Source: an uncultured Draconibacterium sp. | GTDB lineage: Bacteria; Bacteroidota; Bacteroidia; Bacteroidales; Prolixibacteraceae | Direction of reading: 5' to 3' | DNA: 64,000 bases | NCBI RefSeq assembly: GCF_963675065.1 | Contig: NZ_OY775906.1 | Location: forward strand, 350,001 to 414,000 | In this document: positions 24,463-31,661 of the stretch, piece by piece | Layout of the letters: each line of letters opens with the position of its first letter | Position numbering within the stretch: the first letter of the stretch is position 1 | Translations under genes and position numbers: made by a program | The notes under the pieces: model-generated | Told to the model about the DNA's origin: nothing | What the model saw: the letters and a program-made list of their open reading frames with translations, nothing else | Databases searched by the model: none

Positions 24463-25706
24463 GCTTTTTCTTTTATGTCGAAAGCCATCAGTACCTGACC
24501 GTGGCGTTGGTATAAAATCCCGTCTTTAATTATCGGGTGGGAGAAGTGCTCTTTAGAACCTCGTGTAATTTTAAAATCACTGACCGGCTTCATTTTTCCG
24601 GCTTCATCGAAACCGACTAATGACATTGTTCCGTTTTGCCCATAATAATAAAGCAGATCATCGGCTGCAATAACAGCGCCCCAACCCAGTTTAAGTGAGT
24701 CGCTTAGTTCGCCACTTGTGGTATCAATACTTCTGAAAAACTTTTTCGAGGTGGCACTACCGTATAAATGGTCGTCAATTTTTACAATGCCGCCCATATA
24801 ACTGTCGAAACCTTTATTCCGCCACACTTCTTGAATGGCTGTTCCATCTTCCGAGAGTTGAAGTTTTACACCGCAATTTCCATCTCCGGCAGCGTAGTAT
24901 ATGTAACCTGAGTCGTAAACAACACAATTACTGTGTGTATCGCCCATGCCCGGTTGACGTTTCTCGATCGGAACATTATCCTGTGCATGTGTCCACAACA
25001 ATTCACCTGTCTCAGCATCAAGACCCATCATATTATAAGCAGAGAACGTAACGAAAATGTGGCGTGTTGGTAGTTTGATAAGTGTTCCGGGATTGTAGCC
25101 CGATCGTTCGCTGTGACCAGGATTACTCCACAGCAACTCGCCGGTAAAACGGTTTAAAGCAACCACATTGTACTCTTTTCCACCGGGAGTCCAGAATACT
25201 TTGTCGCCATCGATAAGAGGCGCTTCCGAGTGCCCAAATCGCGGGTAAATACCTTCAAAATCTTCCACAAAACGTTTTTCCCAAAGCAACTCTCCATTCG
25301 AGCGTTTCAGGCAAAATAAATTACCCATTCCCGAACCAACATAAATTAAATCGCCAACAACGGTAGGTTGCGATCGCGATCCCGGGTAGCTGCTTACCCA
25401 TTCTTTACCGATTGCAACTTCCCATTTTTTCTTCCCATTTAAATCAATACAGAACAAAGTGGCAGTGCTGTCAATAGCTCCTGTTATAAAAATCTCATTG
25501 TCGGTTATTGTGGGCGTACCATATCCATCTCCAATACCTTCAACATACCACAGTTCGGCAGGTCCTTCTTCCGGCCATTCTTTTAGAAGATCTGGCTCGT
25601 TAAAAATTCCTTTGCGGTCTTCGCCGCGCCACTGGTAAATTTCGGTTTTGTTCGAACTACAAGAAAAAGCTATAAGGCAGATGAAAAGCAGGTACAAATT
25701 CTTCAT
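24459..25706 (-). CDS. PQQ-like beta-propeller lipoprotein
   Basis: A 415-residue exported protein. The signal MKNLYLLFICLIAFSCSSNK carries a lipobox Cys at 16. The mature part has repeated PQQ/quinoprotein-like blades, each with a Trp or Leu and a G-x-L-x-W pattern (NGELLWEKRF, TGELLWSNPG, TGELLWTHAQ), so it forms an eight-bladed-type propeller. No cofactor-binding cysteine pair or catalytic site is seen, so it is likely a structural or binding protein at the outer envelope, related in shape to BamB rather than to dehydrogenases. The propeller assignment is firm; the role is not. Confidence 0.88.
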   Translation of the reverse strand: MKNLYLLFICLIAFSCSSNKTEIYQWRGEDRKGIFNEPDLLKEWPEEGPAELWYVEGIGDGYGTPTITDNEIFITGAIDSTATLFCIDLNGKKKWEVAIGKEWVSSYPGSRSQPTVVGDLIYVGSGMGNLFCLKRSNGELLWEKRFVEDFEGIYPRFGHSEAPLIDGDKVFWTPGGKEYNVVALNRFTGELLWSNPGHSERSGYNPGTLIKLPTRHIFVTFSAYNMMGLDAETGELLWTHAQDNVPIEKRQPGMGDTHSNCVVYDSGYIYYAAGDGNCGVKLQLSEDGTAIQEVWRNKGFDSYMGGIVKIDDHLYGSATSKKFFRSIDTTSGELSDSLKLGWGAVIAADDLLYYYGQNGTMSLVGFDEAGKMKPVSDFKITRGSKEHFSHPIIKDGILYQRHGQVLMAFDIKEKA

Positions 25707-25778
25707 AACGGTTATTTCGGTTTTTATGAAATAAAAGTAGAAGTAACGGTCAAATAATTACAGTTTTATGAAGAAATT

Positions 25779-26258
25779 TCAGGCTTTACCTTCAAAATAT
25801 GTTTTCTGCATGGTGATAACTGATTTATGAAAATCAGGAAATCTTTTCCAAAGATCTTTATCACAGTCTTTTAGTTGCTTGCACTGAATGCACGAATCGA
25901 ACTGTTTATCGATGGCACAGGCCCGAACCGTACAATTGGTAAGAACTACACCAGCAGGCTTATCGGAATTTTTACACCCGAAACAAAATATCTTATCCGC
26001 CTCAAATACAATTCCGTAATGCTCTTCTATTTTCCATTGTTCGTAAGCTTTTTTCTTTAGTTCAACATCATTTTTTTCTGATGCTTCCAAAAACTGACAA
26101 TCGGCAGGGCAGGTATAGCCACAGTAATTCAGTTTTTTCGGATCGGGTAGTTCATTTTCAGGAAAAGTAAAGGCAGAAAGTTTGCCGGAGAGCAAAATAG
26201 CACAGCCCGTAACAGAACTGTTTATAATAAACTGCCGACGGTTGGATTGATTAGTCAT
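25779..26258 (-). CDS. Secreted cysteine-rich DUF3795-type protein with Tat-like signal
   Basis: A 159-residue protein starting at ATG 26258. The N-terminus has a twin-arginine-like signal (NRRQFIINSS followed by a hydrophobic stretch). The mature part has ten cysteines in the pattern CGYTCPADC, CFGC, CTVRAC, CIQCKQLKDC, which matches DUF3795 and suggests a bound metal centre. A Tat signal fits export in folded form with its cofactor. The function of DUF3795 is unknown. The gene is separated by about 70 bases from the PQQ lipoprotein gene on the same strand and could share its transcript. Confidence 0.75.
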   Translation of the reverse strand: MTNQSNRRQFIINSSVTGCAILLSGKLSAFTFPENELPDPKKLNYCGYTCPADCQFLEASEKNDVELKKKAYEQWKIEEHYGIVFEADKIFCFGCKNSDKPAGVVLTNCTVRACAIDKQFDSCIQCKQLKDCDKDLWKRFPDFHKSVITMQKTYFEGKA

Positions 26259-26365
26259 AACTATTGAATTTTGGTTTACTAAGTTATGACAACTCATCAC
26301 AGGATCACCCTTACCTGGTCGAGTTTTTTTTGGCTGAAAATAATCTGGTATGTCAGGATGAGGTG

Positions 26366-27340
26366 TTATTTGAAATAAGAATATATCTCGTCATAACCTT
26401 TCATTTCCATCACATCGGCACGCATTTTTGCCGCTCCCGGAAACGAATTGAGGTATATTTTATAGAAGCGTTTCAGGATATTGAAATTTTTGTGTGGGCT
26501 CCAGGTTTGCTCAAAAAGACGGGTGTGTTCGAGCAATTTGGCAATCCGGTCTTCCATTGAAATTTCTTCCGTTTCAGGATTGAAAAACCAGGGATTATGA
26601 AAAATTCCACGACCGATCATTACACCATTCACGCCGGTTTGGTTTACGCGGTCAAGTCCTTGTTGGTACGACATCACATCGCCGTTACCATGAACCGGAA
26701 TGTGTGGTTTTAAGCTGTTTTTCAGTTGAACGGCTTTGGCGATTTCCTCCCAACTGGCATCGCCTTCCGATTGCATGCGTTGCGTACGGCCGTGTAAAAT
26801 AATAGCTGCCGGATCAACCTCCAGTAAGTTGGCCATCCAGTTTTCGGTGATGTGCTCTTTTATTCCGGTACGGGTTTTTACACTCACGGGTAGGTGAGTG
26901 GCTTCTTTTGTGGCCAGAATTATTTCTTTAGCACGTTCCGGTTCGCCGATTAAAGCGCTGCAGGCACCAATTTTAAACACCTTTTTTACCGGGCAACCCA
27001 TGTTTATGTCGATTCCATCGAAATCGTAATTTTCGGTAATGTATTTGGCTATGTTGTGGTAAATTTCCGGGTTGCGCCCCCAGATTTGTGCCACAATTTT
27101 AATGTTGAGTTTTTTGAGCAAAGCACGTTCAGAGTCATTTATTATCAATCGTTCCGAAACACGTTCGCGACCAACCGGATGATTCATACCTTCAACAGAA
27201 GTGAACTCGGTAAAAACCATATGTAGTTTCCCCGGAGCTGTCATTCCCATTACGATTTCGCGAAAAACCGTATCGGTAACATCTTCCATGGGGGCCAGCG
27301 AAAAAGCAGGTCCATTAAACTCTTGCCAAAAATTATTCAT
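26366..27340 (-). CDS. dusB: tRNA-dihydrouridine synthase
   Basis: A 324-residue TIM-barrel flavoenzyme that reduces uridines of the tRNA D-loop with NADPH and FMN. The N-terminus FSLAPMEDVTDTVFRE matches the family start, DGIDINMGCPVKKVFKIGAC carries the catalytic cysteine region, PVSVKTRTGI and ILHGRT are flavin/substrate loops, and GVMIGRGIFHNPWFF lies at the barrel's FMN phosphate site. Assignment to DusB rather than another Dus subgroup is by general likeness. Confidence 0.9.
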   Translation of the reverse strand: MNNFWQEFNGPAFSLAPMEDVTDTVFREIVMGMTAPGKLHMVFTEFTSVEGMNHPVGRERVSERLIINDSERALLKKLNIKIVAQIWGRNPEIYHNIAKYITENYDFDGIDINMGCPVKKVFKIGACSALIGEPERAKEIILATKEATHLPVSVKTRTGIKEHITENWMANLLEVDPAAIILHGRTQRMQSEGDASWEEIAKAVQLKNSLKPHIPVHGNGDVMSYQQGLDRVNQTGVNGVMIGRGIFHNPWFFNPETEEISMEDRIAKLLEHTRLFEQTWSPHKNFNILKRFYKIYLNSFPGAAKMRADVMEMKGYDEIYSYFK

Positions 27341-27379
27341 GCCGCAAAAATATCAAAACATATAAAAGTTACAACGAAA

Positions 27380-28408
27380 CTATTTCTGTTGCTCGAGTTG
27401 CATTAACGAAAGGCTTTTTCGAAACTTACGGCTGTTACCAAAACCAATACGCAGATCGGATGGACGGCCGGTGCCCTGCATTTTTTCATCGGCACATTCA
27501 GGAGTGCAGCACCCATGGTATTTATCGGCACATTCGGGGCATTGAATAAACAATATATGACACCCGTGATTATCGCAGTTGGTATGCGAATCGCAAGGTT
27601 TGCCGCACTGATGGCACTTTGAAATAATTTCGCCATTTACACTTTCGCCCAAACGTTCGTCAAAAACAAAGTTTTTTCCAATAAATTTTGAGTTGAGCTT
27701 AGCTGTTTGAATCTGTCGGGCATATTCCAGAATCCCGCCGTGCAACTGGTTCACATCGCTAAAGCCCTGGTGTTTCAGGTAAGCACTTGCTTTTTCGCAG
27801 CGAATTCCGCCGGTACAGTACAACAGCACTTTTTTATCTTTTTTGTCTTCCAGCAGATCGGTAACAATCTCCAGTTCTTCGCGGAAAGTATCAGCTTCAG
27901 GGCAAATGGCGCCTTCAAAATGTCCGATCTCGCTTTCGTAGTAGTTTCGCATGTCAACAACAACCGTGTCTTCCTGTCCGATATAATTATGGAATTCAAC
28001 TCCCGATAAGTGTTGTCCTACGTTGGTAACGTCGTAAGCATCGTCGTCTAAACCATCGGCAACCAGTTTTGGGCGCACCTTAATGGTTAATTTGTAAAAC
28101 GATTTTCCATCGTCTTCAATGGCATATTTAATGGGGATGTCTTGCAGAATTTCATGTTTTTTCAAGGACTCCACAAAAGCTTCCCAGTGGTGTTCGGGGA
28201 CACTCATTTGTGCATTAATTCCTTCGCGGGCTACATAAATTCGGCCGAAACAATCCAGCGGAAACCAGTCGCGGAAAAGCTCGTCTCTGAATTCTTGCGG
28301 ATCTTCAAGAATATGATATCGATAAAACGAAATCGTTTTACGCTGAAAAGTCTCTTCAGCAAGTCTTTTTTTTAGTTCTTCCTTATTTACCCGGTTGTAT
28401 AAAAACAT
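27380..28408 (-). CDS. trhO: tRNA uridine-34 hydroxylase (TrhO/YceA rhodanese)
   Basis: A 342-residue protein from ATG 28408 (an upstream extension to 28462 is untypical). The N-terminal YceA-type domain is followed by a rhodanese domain, with the active-site cysteine in VLLYCTGGIRCEKASAYL. The C-terminal 100 residues are cysteine-rich (CHQCGKPC, CDNHGCHILFIQCPECA, CCTPECADEK), as in YceA/TrhO, and likely bind zinc. TrhO forms 5-hydroxyuridine at position 34 of certain tRNAs. It lies on the same strand as dusB, so two tRNA-modification genes are side by side. Confidence 0.9.
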   Translation of the reverse strand: MFLYNRVNKEELKKRLAEETFQRKTISFYRYHILEDPQEFRDELFRDWFPLDCFGRIYVAREGINAQMSVPEHHWEAFVESLKKHEILQDIPIKYAIEDDGKSFYKLTIKVRPKLVADGLDDDAYDVTNVGQHLSGVEFHNYIGQEDTVVVDMRNYYESEIGHFEGAICPEADTFREELEIVTDLLEDKKDKKVLLYCTGGIRCEKASAYLKHQGFSDVNQLHGGILEYARQIQTAKLNSKFIGKNFVFDERLGESVNGEIISKCHQCGKPCDSHTNCDNHGCHILFIQCPECADKYHGCCTPECADEKMQGTGRPSDLRIGFGNSRKFRKSLSLMQLEQQK

Positions 28409-28587
28409 GTTACCTACGTTTAAAATGCGCGGCAAAAATACACAATTTGGCAAAAAGAGCAAAAAAGAGCTTAAGATCTTAAATGATAGCTTGTAAAACG
28501 GTGTGTATTGTTTGATTATGTTACATCAGTTACAAAAAAGCTGCTTGAAAAATACAAAACAGCTCTTTTAATCATTTTTTACAAATT

Positions 28588-29094
28588 CTATTTTAATAGT
28601 TCATGCACCTTTTCAATGATCTTGTTGAATTCGTCTTCTTTAAAGCCAATAGAAGCAACTGCAATTTTTCCGTCTTTATCGATAATGAAATTACGCGGAA
28701 TGTTTTGTTTGGCGTATTTCGAAAAAATATCGCGTTTGGTATCAGGGTAGAAGGGGAGTGTGTAATTATTGTCGGCTTTAAATTTATTTACCGTTTCCCA
28801 ATCGTGTTCACGACCAATTACCAGTACCTCGAAGTTTTTGTTTTGCTTAAGTTTTTGGTACACTTCCTTTTCCAGATGAGGCAACTCTTTGCGGCATGGC
28901 GGGCACCAGTTGGCAAAAAAGTTAATCCACACTACTTTGCCTTTCATATCTGAAAGTTTTTTTACCGAACCATCTTCCATCGTAATGGAGAAGTCGGGGG
29001 CAGTGTCACCTTCTTTTACCAGGGTGAATTCGTCTTGCGCATAATTGTTTAGCGCGAAAAACGCCAGTAAAATAAATATCGTCAGTTTTTTCAT
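28588..29094 (-). CDS. TlpA-like periplasmic thioredoxin
   Basis: A 168-residue protein with a signal peptide (MKKLTIFILLAFFALNNYAQ) and a redox thioredoxin domain. The active site is NWCPPCRKELP, a CPPC motif within the W-C-x-x-C context of TlpA/ResA-like reductases. VKEGDTAPDFSI and VWINFFANW precede it. Such proteins reduce disulfides in the periplasm, for example in cytochrome c maturation. It is alone, without a cytochrome gene nearby. Confidence 0.9.
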   Translation of the reverse strand: MKKLTIFILLAFFALNNYAQDEFTLVKEGDTAPDFSITMEDGSVKKLSDMKGKVVWINFFANWCPPCRKELPHLEKEVYQKLKQNKNFEVLVIGREHDWETVNKFKADNNYTLPFYPDTKRDIFSKYAKQNIPRNFIIDKDGKIAVASIGFKEDEFNKIIEKVHELLK

Positions 29095-29154
29095 GTTGTT
29101 GTTGTAATTTTTTCAATTTGCCACTAATGTAAACATATGAACTGAAAACAAAAA

Positions 29155-29179
29155 CACCCGCTTAAATTTAAGCAGGTGT
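29155..29179 (-). terminator. Hairpin terminator after purC
   Basis: ACACCCGCTTAAA pairs with TTTAAGCAGGTGT (mismatch C/A in the stem), 25 bases downstream of the purC stop on the minus strand; the minus strand then continues with a T-rich stretch. Confidence 0.65.
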
Positions 29180-29203
29180 CTTCAGTTTATGATTGTTACT
29201 TTT

Positions 29204-30157
29204 TTATACGTGTTGCATCAAAAAATCAGTAACGGCAGTTTCAATTCTGTCTTCAATTTTAGAAGTATCCGATTTTATGAATTTATCGCCGGTGATATTT
29301 TCATACAATTCAATGTATCTTTCTGATACCTCGTTAACAAACGATTCCGGGATTTCAGGAAGTACATCGCCATCGCGGCCCTGGAAGTTGTTCTCCATCA
29401 ACCACTCGCGAACAAATTCTTTTGAAAGTTGCTTTTGGTTTTCGCCTTTATCAAAACGCTCCTGGTAACCATCGGCGTAGAAATAACGCGATGAATCGGG
29501 TGTGTGAATTTCGTCGATGAGGTAAATCTGGCCGTCTTTTTTACCAAACTCGTATTTGGTATCCACCAAAATCAGTCCCATTTCTTTGGCAATTTCGCTA
29601 CCGCGTTTAAAAAGAGCCAGCGAAATACGTTCCAGTTCTTTGTAATCTTCTTCCGAAACCAATCCTTGTTTGATGATCTCTTCGCGCGAAATATTTTCGT
29701 CGTGAGCGCCTTGTTCTGCTTTTGTTGTTGGCGTTAACAGCGGCTCAGGAAAAGCCTGGTGCTCTTTCAAGCCTTCAGGAAGCGGAACACCACAAATATC
29801 TCGACCGCCGTTTTTATACAATCTCCACGAACTGCCGGTTAAATAACCACGCACGATCATTTCTACCGGGAAAGTTTCGCAAAAATGACCCACTGTAACG
29901 TTTGGGTCGGGTGTTGCTATTTTCCAGTTCGGAACAATATCAGCAGTAGCGTCCAGAAATTTCTCTGCAATCTGGTTCAGTACCTGGCCTTTAAAAGGAA
30001 TTCCTTTTGGCAATACCACATCGAATGCTGAAATACGATCGGAAACAACCATCACCAAAAAATCATCGTTGATGTTGTATACGTCGCGAACTTTACCTTT
30101 GTAGTGGCTTTTTTGTCCCGGAAAATTGAAACTTGTTTTTGTAAGTGCGTTACCCAT
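29204..30157 (-). CDS. purC: Phosphoribosylaminoimidazole-succinocarboxamide synthase
   Basis: A 317-residue SAICAR synthetase of purine biosynthesis, joining CAIR and aspartate with ATP. The start GKVRDVYNINDDFLVMVVSD is the signature nucleotide-binding strand region, and RISAFDVVLPKGIPFKGQVL and VRGYLTGSSWRLYK match family motifs. EMGLILVDTKYEFGKKDGQI and the following IDEIHTPDSSRY are the second signature. It has the length of the longer PurC form. A short A/T-rich leader lies upstream. Confidence 0.95.
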   Translation of the reverse strand: MGNALTKTSFNFPGQKSHYKGKVRDVYNINDDFLVMVVSDRISAFDVVLPKGIPFKGQVLNQIAEKFLDATADIVPNWKIATPDPNVTVGHFCETFPVEMIVRGYLTGSSWRLYKNGGRDICGVPLPEGLKEHQAFPEPLLTPTTKAEQGAHDENISREEIIKQGLVSEEDYKELERISLALFKRGSEIAKEMGLILVDTKYEFGKKDGQIYLIDEIHTPDSSRYFYADGYQERFDKGENQKQLSKEFVREWLMENNFQGRDGDVLPEIPESFVNEVSERYIELYENITGDKFIKSDTSKIEDRIETAVTDFLMQHV

Positions 30158-30283
30158 TTTATTGAATATTTATATTGTATGTAATCTATTTGTTTGCGTT
30201 AAAATACGTTGTCGATTTTATTACAAATTTAGCTGGTTTTTGTTTAACTTGTTAAATTGTTGGTTTGTTTACCGGAACACAAG

Positions 30284-31273
30284 TTACTGGTCACTGTTTT
30301 CTTTTGATTCAGTTTTAATTACTGTTTTTTCTTCAGCATGTTTATCGTATGCTTCAACAATATCGCGCACCAGCTTGTGGCGTACAATATCTTTCTTGTC
30401 GAAATATATGGTTGAAATATTTTTTATGCCTTTTAAAATGCGTAATGCCTGTATCAATCCCGAATTACTTTTTCTCGGAAGGTCGATTTGCGTAACATCG
30501 CCGGTAATAATAAACTTGGCGTTTAGTCCCATCCGGGTTAAAAACATTTTTAGCTGGTTAACGGTGGTGTTTTGTGCTTCATCAAGAATAACATAAGCAT
30601 TGCTCAATGTTCGTCCGCGCATAAAAGCCAGTGGAGCAATTTGTATCACGCCGTCTTTTAAAAATTCCTCTAGTTTTTTCGGCGGAATCATATCCTGCAA
30701 AGCATCGTAAAGCGGTTGCAAATACGGATCGATTTTGTCTTTTAAATCACCGGGAAGAAATCCCAGATTTTCACCTGCTTCAACAGCCGGGCGGCTAAGA
30801 ATGATTTTTTTGATCTCCTTGTTTTTTAATGCCCGAACAGCCAGTGCGATAGCAGTATAGGTTTTTCCGGTACCGGCAGGCCCGATGGCAAAAATAAGAT
30901 CGCTTTTGCTGTTGCTCTCTACCAGTCGTCGCTGATTAGGCGTGCGTGCACGAACAGGTTTTCCACTGTTGCCAAAAACAATAATATCGGGTTCGCTGCT
31001 TCCGTTTTCTTCAAGCGATGAAACACCCGAATCCAATAGCTCGTGAATAATTTCTTCCGAGAGCATATTGTACTGATAATAATGATCAAGAATGAGGGCG
31101 AACTTTTTCTCAAAAGCTTTTATTTCCTTTGGTTCTCCCTGAACGAACAAGACGTGGCCCCGTGCAGTGATTTTAATTTTTGGGAAAAGCCTTTTTATCA
31201 GTTCAATTTTCGAATTGTTAACTCCAAAAAACTCAAGGAGATCAATTCCTTCCAGTAAAATTTGTTTATCCAA
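30284..31273 (-). CDS. PhoH family ATPase
   Basis: A 329-residue cytoplasmic ATPase of the PhoH/YbeZ group. Walker A is GPAGTGKTYTAIALAVRAL (after residue 130) and Walker B is AYVILDEAQNTT. The N-terminal 110 residues match the PhoH N-terminal region. PhoH2-like and YbeZ proteins are linked to ribosome maturation with YbeY and to RNA helicase activity; no ybeY gene is next to it here. The gene is followed on the right by a small PspC gene. Confidence 0.92.
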   Translation of the reverse strand: MDKQILLEGIDLLEFFGVNNSKIELIKRLFPKIKITARGHVLFVQGEPKEIKAFEKKFALILDHYYQYNMLSEEIIHELLDSGVSSLEENGSSEPDIIVFGNSGKPVRARTPNQRRLVESNSKSDLIFAIGPAGTGKTYTAIALAVRALKNKEIKKIILSRPAVEAGENLGFLPGDLKDKIDPYLQPLYDALQDMIPPKKLEEFLKDGVIQIAPLAFMRGRTLSNAYVILDEAQNTTVNQLKMFLTRMGLNAKFIITGDVTQIDLPRKSNSGLIQALRILKGIKNISTIYFDKKDIVRHKLVRDIVEAYDKHAEEKTVIKTESKENSDQ

Positions 31274-31386
31274 TGTATCTTCTTAATAATTTAAGCACGG
31301 CAAATTTACGAAAATAAATTGCCACTATCGAATGTTGGAAGGCTTTGATATTCAATTTCTGACCGATGCGAAAATTGTCAGCTTTT

Positions 31387-31536
31387 TTATTTCGAGAACA
31401 TTTTAACGATCCAAAGAATAAGGTAAAGACCCAAACCAACGCCGGCGAATAGAACACCAACAACAAATGCAATTCTAATCATTTTTACATCCCAGCCTAA
31501 TTTGCCGCTGAGCCATTCTGATACTCCTAAAATCAT
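31387..31536 (-). CDS. Small PspC-domain membrane protein
   Basis: A 49-residue protein in a gap otherwise without genes. The sequence begins MILGVSEWLSGKLGWDVKMI and continues with one hydrophobic helix (IAFVVGVLFAGVGLGLYLIL), exactly the PspC domain pattern. In full-size proteins PspC acts in the phage-shock envelope response. The small form is common beside Bacteroidetes housekeeping genes, but its action is unclear. The ATG is at 31536 and the stop at 31387-31389. Confidence 0.85.
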   Translation of the reverse strand: MILGVSEWLSGKLGWDVKMIRIAFVVGVLFAGVGLGLYLILWIVKMFSK

Positions 31537-31661
31537 AATATTGTTTTTATTTATTAATAGCTGCAATATATTAAATTCTTTTTTCGAAAGGGTATGAAAA
31601 TCTACAAGGGTTTAAAAATTTGAACTTTTAATTAAATGCGTGTATTAACACCAAAAAATAT

